A stretch of 5,863 nt of DNA from Anaerolineae bacterium. Lineage in GTDB: Bacteria; Chloroflexota; Anaerolineae; B4-G1; DUEL01. Positions 1 to 5,697 of the stretch are shown piece by piece. The position numbers and the translations under genes are program-made. The DNA lies in contig JAOZPF010000191.1 of the NCBI GenBank assembly GCA_029932895.1, positions 1-5,863 on the forward strand, given 5' to 3'. Position 1 is the stretch's first letter. Each line of letters starts with the position of its first letter. Under the pieces are notes generated by a model. That model had not been told where the DNA came from. It saw only the letters and a program-made list of their open reading frames with translations, and did no database searches.

Positions 1-881
1 AGGATCGCCCGGCCTGGGAGATGGACGACCCCTTCACCCCGGATCGCACCCGTCCGCACGGCTATCTGGACTATCTCACCTGGCAGAACCGGCGCATCCT
101 GCTACTGCCGGAAAGTGCGGACAATGGCGTCGTTGTGCGGCAAATGACCGAAGCACCAGCCCTGCGCCTGGACGCCGACGTGCTGGACCCCATGACGCAC
201 TATCGCCGAGACGAGCGACGCGGCCTGTTGCCCCTGGCCTTCACCGAGCGACGCGCCCTGTGGCGCGACAGCGCGGCCCTCTTTCGCCTGCAAGACCCCG
301 GCTTTCGCCCGCCTCGAACTTTCCGCTGGCTGGCTGAACTGGTGTACGAAGGAATGCTGAACGAGTCGCAGACCCGCCGCTACCTGGCGCTGGGCATGTC
401 CAAAAAGCAGGCCAAGGTCAATTTCTACCGGAGCGAGCACATGCCGCTGCCCCTGGCCTACTTGAAAAAGCAAGCACTGGTAGATGCCCTGGAGACGGCC
501 CTGCACATGGCCGAAAGCACCGCCCGCCAGCTCTGGGGCGCGACGCGCACCCTGGCGACCTTTATCCTCTCGCCAGAAGCCGACGCCGAAGGTGCGCGCC
601 GGCCGGCCCGCGAAGACCTGGACAGCTTGACCCAGCAATGGGCCGTCGAGCGGGGCTATTGGTCGCGGCTGGAAATCCCCTTCCGCCGGACGATGGTGGC
701 TCTGCCTCAAAACCCGGATAAAACGCTGACCGCTTGGCGCAAAACGCTGCTGAAAACCGTCTGGCGAGCTTTTGACCAAGTGACCGGCAACCTGGGCCAC
801 GATCCGCGTACCCTCAAAGCAATGGTACATGCCCGCGAGCAACTGGCTGCTGGTCTGGGCAAAGCTCTGCCTGCCTCGTAG
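1..881 (+). CDS. cse1: Cse1/CasA (Cas8e), large subunit of type I-E Cascade, 5'-truncated by the window edge
   Basis: Cse1 is the large subunit of Cascade. In the family it reads the PAM, helps open target DNA and recruits Cas3. Only about the last 292 residues are present (family length is roughly 500). The frame is open to the left edge, with codons starting at base 3 and encoding RPAWEM before the ATG at 21, so that ATG is internal. Family signs are the PAWE..., GYLDYLTWQNRRI and LLPLAFTERRALWRDSAAL segments near the left end. The rest is helical, as expected for the C-terminal four-helix bundle that contacts Cse2. It ends with TAG at 879-881, 44 nt before cse2. The call rests on these motifs plus its position as first gene of a complete I-E set. 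PAM-reading and N-terminal residues cannot be assessed. Confidence 0.93.
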   Translation, partial: DRPAWEMDDPFTPDRTRPHGYLDYLTWQNRRILLLPESADNGVVVRQMTEAPALRLDADVLDPMTHYRRDERRGLLPLAFTERRALWRDSAALFRLQDPGFRPPRTFRWLAELVYEGMLNESQTRRYLALGMSKKQAKVNFYRSEHMPLPLAYLKKQALVDALETALHMAESTARQLWGATRTLATFILSPEADAEGARRPAREDLDSLTQQWAVERGYWSRLEIPFRRTMVALPQNPDKTLTAWRKTLLKTVWRAFDQVTGNLGHDPRTLKAMVHAREQLAAGLGKALPAS

Positions 882-925
882 CGTGAGGGACTCTCGCGCC
901 CAACACGACATGCAAGGAGGTCTTA

Positions 926-1447
926 ATGGAAAGAGAAAACCACCCATTTGTCGAGTACCTGGAAAGCCTGCGCGACGACCGCGCTGCCCTGGCCGCCCTG
1001 CGACGCGGCCTGGGTCAACCGCCCGGCACCGTCGCCAGCATGTATCCCTACGTCGTCCGCTGGTTGGGGGATGACACGCCGCCCTGGCAGGAAGCCGCCT
1101 ACTACCTGATCGCCGCCCTCTTTGCCTACCACCCGGCGGAAGGCGGCACGGGCAACATGGGGCACCACTTTGCCCGCGTTCGCGACCCGAAAGGAGACAA
1201 CACCGCCATCGAGCGGCGCTTCACCGCCCTGCTGGCCGCCCACCCCGACGACCTGGACTTCTACCTGCGCCAGGCGGTCAGCTTCCTCAAATCCAAAGAA
1301 GTGCCAGTCAACTGGCACCAACTGCTATCCGATGTGCTGGCCTGGAGCCACCCGGACCGCTACGTGCAGAAGCAGTGGGCCAACGCCTTCTGGGGCAGGG
1401 CAAGGTCCGACGCAGAAGCAATGCAGTCTGAGCAAGGTACATCGTGA
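926..1447 (+). CDS. cse2: Cse2/CasB, small subunit of type I-E Cascade
   Basis: This is the small helical Cascade subunit, normally two copies per complex, which stabilises the crRNA-target hybrid and the displaced DNA strand. It has 173 residues, within the usual range of about 160-200. Family features are RDDRAALAALRRGLG near residues 16-30, a central YYLIAALFAYHP helix, a basic RRFTALLAAHPDDL segment and the C-terminal ANAFWG. The start is well set: AAGGAGGT at 914-921 lies four bases before ATG 926. The TGA at 1445-1447 falls inside a decayed CRISPR-repeat-like unit, so the extreme C-terminus (about SEQGTS) abuts non-coding DNA and could have been changed by its insertion. No signal peptide or membrane segment is seen; the protein should be cytoplasmic. 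Confidence 0.94.
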   Translation: MERENHPFVEYLESLRDDRAALAALRRGLGQPPGTVASMYPYVVRWLGDDTPPWQEAAYYLIAALFAYHPAEGGTGNMGHHFARVRDPKGDNTAIERRFTALLAAHPDDLDFYLRQAVSFLKSKEVPVNWHQLLSDVLAWSHPDRYVQKQWANAFWGRARSDAEAMQSEQGTS

Positions 1448-1474
1448 ACCCCCATGTCTCGTGGAGGTGGACCG
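1445..1474 (+). repeat. Decayed CRISPR-repeat-like unit 1, overlapping the cse2 stop codon
   Basis: The 3' end TGGACCG (1468-1474) matches the array repeat exactly. It is preceded by CGTGGAGG where the array has CGTGGGGG, and by CCCCA (1450-1454) for the 5' stem arm. The loop is one base longer than in the array repeat and the stem is imperfect. It ends exactly 32 nt before the next repeat-like unit, the same spacing as in the real array. The alignment was made by eye. Confidence 0.6.
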
Positions 1475-1506
1475 TTCTGGATCATGTGCAATTCGACGAA
1501 CATGTT
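1475..1506 (+). other. Spacer-like 32-nt segment between two decayed repeats
   Basis: The 32 nt between the two repeat-like units equal the length of both array spacers. It holds a short inverted repeat (CATGT at 1484-1488 and ACATG at 1500-1504). I found no obvious match to it elsewhere in the window by eye. It may be a fossil spacer or the guide part of a small regulatory RNA. Confidence 0.45.
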
Positions 1507-1535
1507 GCATTCCCCACACAATTGGGGGTATCACA
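1507..1535 (+). repeat. Decayed CRISPR-repeat-like unit 2, upstream of cas7e
   Basis: Ungapped alignment to the 29-nt array repeat gives about 18 identities. CCCCAC at 1512-1517 and GGGGGT at 1524-1529 are kept, so a CCCCA/TGGGG stem can still form. The 8-nt handle region has largely diverged (GTATCACA instead of GTGGACCG). The unit ends 41 nt before the cas7e start. It is likely poor as a Cas6e substrate. Confidence 0.55.
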
Positions 1536-1576
1536 CAGTAACGAAGTATACCCTGTAAGAAGAAAGGAGACGAAGA

Positions 1577-2674
1577 ATGTTTATCGAGGTACATGCCATT
1601 CAAAATTTCGCACCAGCCAACCTGAACCGGGACGACACCAACAACCCAAAAGACTGCGAGTTCGGCGGCTATCGCCGCGCCCGCATCTCATCTCAGTGCA
1701 TCAAGCGTGCCATCCGCACCTCGCCAGTCTTTGCCGAAACCACCGGCGTGGATGTGGGCATGCGAACCAAGTGGCTGGTAGACCTGCTGCGCAAGCGACT
1801 CGTCGAAGCTGGCAAGGGGAAAGAGGAAGCTACGGAGATCCTAACCGCCTTCGTCCCCAAGTTCGTCAGCAAACTGGAAAAAAACAGCGAGAAGACTGCC
1901 GTCTTGCTCTACCTGGGCCAGGCCGAGATTGAGAGCATCGTGCAAGCCCTGCTCGACAACTGGCAGAGTCTGCCCCAGGACACTGACAAGCTGGCCAAGA
2001 CCCTCGTCAAGGCCCACAAAGGCCGGACCAGCGCCCCTGACATCGCCCTCTTTGGCCGCATGTTGGCCGAAAAACCGGAGCTGGGCCTGGAGGCTGCCTG
2101 CCAGGTGGCCCACGCCATCTCCACCCACCGCGTGACAATGGAGATGGACTTTTACACCGCCGTGGACGACCTCAACCCCGAGGACACCGCTGGCGCGGGC
2201 ATGATGGGCTTTACCGGCTTTGACAGCGCTTGCTTCTATCGCTACGCCCGCATTGACTGGAAACAACTGGTGGACAATCTCAACGGCGACACTGACCTGG
2301 CCCGCCGCACCGTGGAGGGCTTTCTCCGCGCCGCTATCGCTGCTGTGCCCACCGGCAAGCAAAACGCCTTCGCCGCTAACAACCCGCCCAGCTTTGTCCT
2401 GGCCGTCGTGCGCCAGGATGGCATGGGCTGGTCATTGGCCAACGCCTTCGAACGGCCCATCCGCCCGCGCGGTGACGATGGCCTGGTAACCCCCTCGGTG
2501 GCCGCACTGGACACCTACTGGGGTCGTCTCTGCCAGGTCTACGGCACCGATACCCTGATCCGCACCGCTGCCCTGGCGCTGGACCCCGGCCTGCCGCTGG
2601 AATCCCTCAAGGAGGCACAAGTCGAAAACCTGGAGACGTGGGTCGAAGCCGTGACCGAAGCGCTACCGGCGTAG
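1577..2674 (+). CDS. cas7: Cas7e/Cse4/CasC, backbone subunit of type I-E Cascade
   Basis: Cas7e forms the six-subunit helical backbone of Cascade that holds the crRNA spacer. The protein is 365 residues, the usual length. Diagnostic Cas7e motifs are NLNRDD at residues 15-20, FGGYRRARISSQCIKRAIR around 29-47 (the RNA-binding RAMP-type start), and the FDSACFYRYARIDW strand at about 215-228. The C-terminal FVLAVVRQDG and RPIRPRG segments also fit the family. The start is ATG 1577, with AAGGAG at 1564-1569 seven bases upstream. The 129-bp gap before it is the longest between genes here and holds a relic repeat-spacer-repeat, so cas7e may have its own transcript start or processing point. cas5e follows after 11 bp. 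No missing or odd residues were seen. Confidence 0.96.
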   Translation: MFIEVHAIQNFAPANLNRDDTNNPKDCEFGGYRRARISSQCIKRAIRTSPVFAETTGVDVGMRTKWLVDLLRKRLVEAGKGKEEATEILTAFVPKFVSKLEKNSEKTAVLLYLGQAEIESIVQALLDNWQSLPQDTDKLAKTLVKAHKGRTSAPDIALFGRMLAEKPELGLEAACQVAHAISTHRVTMEMDFYTAVDDLNPEDTAGAGMMGFTGFDSACFYRYARIDWKQLVDNLNGDTDLARRTVEGFLRAAIAAVPTGKQNAFAANNPPSFVLAVVRQDGMGWSLANAFERPIRPRGDDGLVTPSVAALDTYWGRLCQVYGTDTLIRTAALALDPGLPLESLKEAQVENLETWVEAVTEALPA

Positions 2675-2685
2675 GAGGAAGACCG

Positions 2686-3375
2686 ATGAACGTCTTGCTG
2701 TTGCGCCTGGCCGGACCGATGCAATCGTGGGGCGTACAGAGCCGCTTCACCGTGCGCGACACTGGCCTGGAACCTTCTAAAAGCGGCGTCGTGGGCCTGC
2801 TCTGTGCTGCCCTGGGCCGCCGTCGCCCCAAGCCGGTGGATGACCTGGCCGCCCTCAAGATGGGCGTCCGCGTGGACCAGGAGGGCACGATGGCCCGCGA
2901 TTACCACACCGCCGGTAAGGGCGGCATCCTCAAGGCCAGCGGCCAGGTAGAGAAAAAGAACCTGGTTGTCTCCACCCGCTACTACCTGGCCGACGCCCGT
3001 TTCCTGGTCGGCCTGGAGGGGGACGACCTCGACCTGCTGGCCCGGCTCCACGCCGCGCTGCGCGATCCTCACTGGCCTCTCTACCTGGGGCGCAAGGCCT
3101 TCGTGCCCGGCGAACCGGTCTGGTTGGAGGATGGCCTGCTTTCCGATGCCGATCTGCGTACCGTGCTGGAAGCCTACCCCTGGCTGGGCTGCGATCCGAA
3201 AAAACGCCCCGCCCAGGTGCGACTGGTGATAGAGGACCCGAACGGCACGGAGGTGCGCCCTGACCAGCCCCTTTCCTTTGCCGAACGACGCTTTGCGCCG
3301 CGCCAAGTTACTACCACCTTCACGGATGCGCCGCCGATAAGACAGGAGGTTGACACATGTACCTCTCTCGACTGA
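2686..3375 (+). CDS. cas5: Cas5e/CasD, crRNA 5'-handle-binding subunit of Cascade
   Basis: Cas5e caps the foot of Cascade and grips the 8-nt 5' handle of the crRNA. The protein has 229 residues, normal for the family. The N-terminus MNVLLLRLAGPMQSWG and the following SGVVGLLCAALG (about residues 33-44) are hallmark Cas5e sequence. STRYYLADARFLVGLEG in the middle and LYLGRKAFVPGEP further on agree with this. An in-frame ATG at 2638 would add 16 residues overlapping the end of cas7e. I chose 2686 because AGGAGG at 2673-2678 sits seven bases before it and the Cas5 fold begins at once. The 3' end overlaps the start of cas6e by 19 bp, so the two are probably translationally coupled and made in similar amounts. 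Confidence 0.95.
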   Translation: MNVLLLRLAGPMQSWGVQSRFTVRDTGLEPSKSGVVGLLCAALGRRRPKPVDDLAALKMGVRVDQEGTMARDYHTAGKGGILKASGQVEKKNLVVSTRYYLADARFLVGLEGDDLDLLARLHAALRDPHWPLYLGRKAFVPGEPVWLEDGLLSDADLRTVLEAYPWLGCDPKKRPAQVRLVIEDPNGTEVRPDQPLSFAERRFAPRQVTTTFTDAPPIRQEVDTCTSLD

Positions 3376-4031
3376 TCCTCAACCCCCGCAGCCGCCGCGT
3401 GCAACGCGAACTCGCCGATCCCTACCAGATGCACAAAACCCTGATGCGCAGCTTTCCCGACGACCTGGACCGCGAGCGGGATCGCGTCCTGTTCCGCGTG
3501 GATACCGACCCGTGCTCCGGCATCCCCGTCGTCCTCCTGCAATCCACCCTCGAACCCCGCTGGGACTGGCTCGCAGACGACGGCGCACGGGGCTACCTGT
3601 TGCCGGGACACCTGCTCCCGCCGGGCGTGGAGGAGAACCCGGCGGTTAAATCTTTCGACCTCAACCTCGCCCCCGGCCAGGTGCTGGCCTTCCGCCTGCG
3701 GGCCAACCCCACCGTCAAGCGCAAATTCGACGATGGCACACACAAACGGGTGGGCCTCTACCGCGAGGAAGAGCAGATAAAGTGGCTGGAGCGCAAGGCA
3801 GAGCAAGGTGGTTTTCGAATACTCTCCGTGCGCACCGGTAACCAGCACATCGTCGGCGGGCGGATTCATCACGACAAGACCACCCACAAACTGCGCCTGC
3901 TCTCTGTCCAGTTCGATGGTCTGTTGCAGGTCACCGATCCCCACTGGTTGCGGGAGACCGTCCGCCGGGGGGTGGGCAGTGGCAAAGGATTAGGATTTGG
4001 TTTGCTTTCCTTAGCCAGTCCACCTGGCTGA
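3357..4031 (+). CDS. cas6: Cas6e/Cse3/CasE, crRNA-processing endoribonuclease
   Basis: Cas6e cuts each repeat at the base of its hairpin, leaving an 8-nt handle on the crRNA 5' side, and stays bound to the 3' hairpin within Cascade. The protein has 224 residues, normal length. Tyr23 and His26 in the YQMHKTLM segment match the catalytic positions known from Thermus Cas6e. The C-terminal glycine-rich RNA-binding loop GVGSGKGLGFG (about 205-215) is intact, followed by LLSLA. The start is ATG 3357, with AGGAGGT at 3344-3350 six bases upstream, both inside the 3' end of cas5e. A near-perfect copy of its own substrate repeat lies seven bases after its stop codon, so Cas6e might cleave its own mRNA; that part is inference. 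Confidence 0.96.
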   Translation: MYLSRLILNPRSRRVQRELADPYQMHKTLMRSFPDDLDRERDRVLFRVDTDPCSGIPVVLLQSTLEPRWDWLADDGARGYLLPGHLLPPGVEENPAVKSFDLNLAPGQVLAFRLRANPTVKRKFDDGTHKRVGLYREEEQIKWLERKAEQGGFRILSVRTGNQHIVGGRIHHDKTTHKLRLLSVQFDGLLQVTDPHWLRETVRRGVGSGKGLGFGLLSLASPPG

Positions 4032-4038
4032 TGTGATT

Positions 4039-4067
4039 GTTTTCCCCACGCAAGTGGGGGTGGACCG
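4039..4067 (+). repeat. Solitary near-perfect CRISPR repeat between cas6e and cas1e
   Basis: This 29-nt unit differs from the array repeat at only two positions, both in the loop. It keeps GTTTT, the stem CCCCAC/GTGGGG around a GCAA loop (a GNRA tetraloop), and the full handle GTGGACCG at 4060-4067. By family rules Cas6e would cut between 4059 and 4060. No second repeat is found 32 nt to either side, so this is a single unit and not an array. It starts seven bases after the cas6e stop. Confidence 0.93.
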
Positions 4068-4086
4068 AGCGGGACCGCGACCCGCT
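4068..4086 (+). other. Small hairpin directly after the solitary repeat
   Basis: AGCGGG (4068-4073) and CCCGCT (4081-4086) are perfect inverted repeats around a seven-base loop. No run of T follows, so it is not a standard intrinsic terminator. If Cas6e cuts at 4059/4060, this hairpin would lie close to the new 5' end of the cas1e message, where it might protect or occlude it. Confidence 0.4.
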
Positions 4087-4096
4087 CTTGGATAGC

Positions 4097-4139
4097 GTAC
4101 AGACCCGGGTGTGTACCTTAAAAATCACATGGGAGGTAC
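4097..4139 (+). promoter_or_regulatory. Overlapping, mutually exclusive inverted repeats covering the cas1e ribosome binding site
   Basis: A 20-nt near-palindrome at 4097-4116 (9 of 10 pairs, centred on CCCGGG) shares its right arm with a second pair, GTACCT at 4113-4118 and AGGTAC at 4134-4139. The second pair would cover most of the Shine-Dalgarno sequence GGGAGGT (4131-4137). The two cannot form together, which is the layout of a translational switch, or the palindrome may be a DNA-binding operator. Structure was judged by eye only. Confidence 0.35.
4131..4137 (+). promoter_or_regulatory. Ribosome binding site fixing the cas1e start
   Basis: GGGAGGT lies six bases before ATG 4144. It rules out the in-frame ATGs further upstream (4111 and 4129), which have no such site and would add residues that do not resemble Cas1. 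Confidence 0.8.
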
Positions 4140-4143
4140 GACA

Positions 4144-5313
4144 ATGCGTGACCTGCACGAACTACCCAAGTTGCGCGATGGGCTGAGCTACCTTTACCTG
4201 GAACGCGGTCGCGTCGAGCAAAAGTACAAAGCGGTCGAATTCGTCAACAAAGAAGGCCGCACCATGATCCCCGCCGCAGCGCTGGCAGTGCTGATGCTGG
4301 GCCCTGGCACCGTCATCACCCACGCTGCCGTCAAAGCCCTGGCCGACAATGGTTGCCTGGTCGTCTGGTGTGGCGAGGACGGCACACGTTGCTATGCCCA
4401 GGGCGGCGGTGAGACGCGCAGAGCCTATCACCTGCTGAAACAGGCTGAATTGGCCAGCGATCCCCAAAAACGGTTGCAGGTCGTGTTGCGCATGTATCGT
4501 CACCGATTTGGACAACAACTGCAGCCGGGACTGAGCCTGGAGCAGATTCGCGGGTTGGAGGGCATGCGTGTGCGGCGGGCCTACACCGAAGCCAGCCGCA
4601 CCTACGGCGTGCCGTGGCACGGGCGGCGCTACGACCGGCAAAACTGGAACAGTGGCGATCCGGTCAACCGTGCACTCTCGGCGGCCAACGCCCTGCTCAA
4701 CGGCCTGTGCCACGCGGCCATCGTCTCCGGCGGCTACTCGCCCGCCCTGGGCTTCATCCACACCGGCAAGCAGCTTTCCTTCGTCTACGACATCGCCGAC
4801 CTGTACAAGGTGGAGGTCACCATCCCCCTGGCTTTCCGGATCGTAGCCCAGTCCACGGAAAATTTACACGCCCGCGTCCGTCAGGCCTGCCGGGAGGCAT
4901 TCAAAGCACATCGCCTGCTCAAGCGCATCCTGCCGGACATAGAGAACCTGCTGGACCTCTCGGCCGAGGTGCTGACCGCCGGGCAGGAGGCCGACAGCGA
5001 CTCAGGCCGGCCCGAGCCCCTGTGGACGCCGCCGGAGCACGCGGCCCGAACGGCCACACCCGCAGACGTTGTGGACAGCGAGGCGCGCCGTCGGCGCCGC
5101 CAACGCGCCCAAGAGGGCCTGCGCAGTGGCTGGATGGTACGCCCGTGTGCGCCCGGCGTGTGGAACGTCGTCACTCGCGCCGGCAGCCCAGGTTATACCA
5201 TCCGCCGGATCGAAGGGGGCTGGCAGTGTGATTGTCCCGATTTTGCCCAAAATGGGTTGGGCATGTGCAAACACACAGCGGCGGTCGAGATGACACAGAG
5301 TCGCGAAACGTGA
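4144..5313 (+). CDS. cas1: Cas1e spacer integrase with a C-terminal SWIM-type zinc-finger extension
   Basis: Cas1e forms the (Cas1)4-(Cas2)2 integrase that inserts new spacers at the leader-proximal repeat. The core (about residues 1-277) is complete. Expected metal-binding and catalytic residues are present: Glu139 in GLEG, His206 in GFIHTGK, and Asp216 and Asp219 in VYDIAD. The protein is 389 residues, while typical Cas1e is about 300. The extra tail has a Pro/Ala/Glu-rich linker (about 280-311), a run of five arginines at 315-319, then a module from about 329 holding W330, GGWQCDCPDF and MCKH. Cys362-x-Cys364-x10-Cys375-x-His377 fits the SWIM zinc-finger pattern CxC-xn-CxH, a fold tied to DNA or protein binding. 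The frame is continuous with no stop, so this reads as a genuine fusion. The tail's role is unknown; target or partner binding during adaptation is a guess. Confidence 0.95.
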   Translation: MRDLHELPKLRDGLSYLYLERGRVEQKYKAVEFVNKEGRTMIPAAALAVLMLGPGTVITHAAVKALADNGCLVVWCGEDGTRCYAQGGGETRRAYHLLKQAELASDPQKRLQVVLRMYRHRFGQQLQPGLSLEQIRGLEGMRVRRAYTEASRTYGVPWHGRRYDRQNWNSGDPVNRALSAANALLNGLCHAAIVSGGYSPALGFIHTGKQLSFVYDIADLYKVEVTIPLAFRIVAQSTENLHARVRQACREAFKAHRLLKRILPDIENLLDLSAEVLTAGQEADSDSGRPEPLWTPPEHAARTATPADVVDSEARRRRRQRAQEGLRSGWMVRPCAPGVWNVVTRAGSPGYTIRRIEGGWQCDCPDFAQNGLGMCKHTAAVEMTQSRET

Positions 5314-5322
5314 TCCCAGGTT

Positions 5323-5351
5323 ATTGTCCCCACGCACGTGGGGGTGAACCG
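5323..5351 (+). repeat. Solitary CRISPR repeat between cas1e and cas2e
   Basis: The stem CCCCAC/GTGGGG is intact around a GCAC loop and the handle reads GTGAACCG (5344-5351), one change from the array. The 5' flank is ATTGT instead of GTTTT. The unit begins nine bases after the cas1e stop and ends 19 bases before the cas2e start. No partner repeat lies 32 nt away on either side. A Cas6e cut would be expected at 5343/5344, separating the cas1e and cas2e parts of a shared transcript. Confidence 0.9.
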
Positions 5352-5360
5352 AATCCGAGC

Positions 5361-5366
5361 GAGGTG
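5361..5366 (+). promoter_or_regulatory. Ribosome binding site for cas2e
   Basis: GAGGTG lies four bases before ATG 5371 and is the best Shine-Dalgarno match in the gap, deciding the start. The frame is also open upstream to a GTG at 5338 inside the solitary repeat, but that codon has no such site. Confidence 0.55.
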
Positions 5367-5370
5367 CGTG

Positions 5371-5655
5371 ATGGTCGTGATGATATTAGAAAAAGTACCC
5401 GCCTCCCTGCGCGGCGAACTGACTCGCTGGCTGATTGAACCCCATACCGGTGTTTTCGTTGGCCACATCAACGCCATGGTGCGCGATCGGCTATGGGACA
5501 AGTGCTGCCAGGCCAAACGTGCCGGCGGCGTCGTCCAGGCATGGTCCACCAACACCGAGCAGCGATTTCAGATACGTATGGCTGGCACGACGAAACGAAC
5601 CGTAGTAGACTTTGACGGTCTGCAATTGATCTGCCTGCCGCCGGATGATTCCTGA
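5371..5655 (+). CDS. cas2: Cas2e, structural partner of Cas1e in spacer acquisition
   Basis: Cas2e is the small ferredoxin-like dimer that bridges two Cas1 dimers and sets spacer length. The protein has 94 residues, the usual size. It follows the Cas2e (CasB/Cse-type adaptation) pattern: a first strand MVVMILEKVP, then LRGELTRWLIEPHTGVFVG (about residues 13-31), VRDRLWDKCC, the strand VVQAWSTNTEQ and the C-terminal VDFDGLQLICLP. The start is ATG 5371; GTG 5377 and ATG 5380 are less well placed. The gene ends 68 bp before the first array repeat, the usual cas2-leader-array order of type I-E loci. Its 5' untranslated stretch begins inside a repeat copy, so its message could be trimmed by Cas6e. 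Confidence 0.94.
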   Translation: MVVMILEKVPASLRGELTRWLIEPHTGVFVGHINAMVRDRLWDKCCQAKRAGGVVQAWSTNTEQRFQIRMAGTTKRTVVDFDGLQLICLPPDDS

Positions 5656-5663
5656 GCTGGAAT

Positions 5664-5692
5664 GTTCTCCTTACGCACGTTAGCTTGAATCG
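5664..5692 (+). repeat. Decayed repeat-like unit inside the leader
   Basis: An ungapped 29-nt alignment with the array repeat gives 19 identities. The unit starts GTTCTCC, keeps ACGCACGT at the centre with the same GCAC loop as the cas1e-cas2e solitary repeat, and ends AATCG where the array has GACCG. CTTAC/GTTAG can pair with one T-T mismatch. It begins eight bases after the cas2e stop, and 31 nt separate it from the first true repeat. This is a by-eye alignment and could be partly chance. Confidence 0.45.
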
Positions 5693-5697
5693 CTAAA

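Noticed and set aside
102..947. Long open frame on the - strand (281 codons), with similar ones at 2539-3306 and 3174-3944
   Set aside because: They lie wholly opposite well-identified cse1, cas5e and cas6e sequence. Such frames are common shadows in GC-rich DNA, and their translations show no recognisable family.
1505..1534. Weak -35/-10-like pair (TTGCAT and TATCAC) before cas7e
   Set aside because: The -10 match is poor, the spacing is 18, and the -10 falls in the decayed repeat; not enough to call a promoter.
1444..1932. Open + frame of 162 codons overlapping the start of cas7e
   Set aside because: It runs through the relic repeats and then out of frame through cas7e, has no good ribosome binding site and resembles no known protein.
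2638..2685. Upstream ATG giving a longer Cas5e
   Set aside because: The added residues overlap the end of cas7e and do not look like Cas5; AGGAGG sits correctly before 2686.
4068..4090. Intrinsic terminator between cas6e and cas1e
   Set aside because: There is a hairpin, but no T tract follows it.
4100..4128. Possible second repeat 32 nt after the cas6e-cas1e solitary repeat
   Set aside because: Position-by-position comparison shows no real similarity to the repeat, so that unit is solitary.
5338..5370. GTG start for Cas2e inside the solitary repeat
   Set aside because: It has no ribosome binding site, and Cas2e begins naturally with the first strand at 5371.
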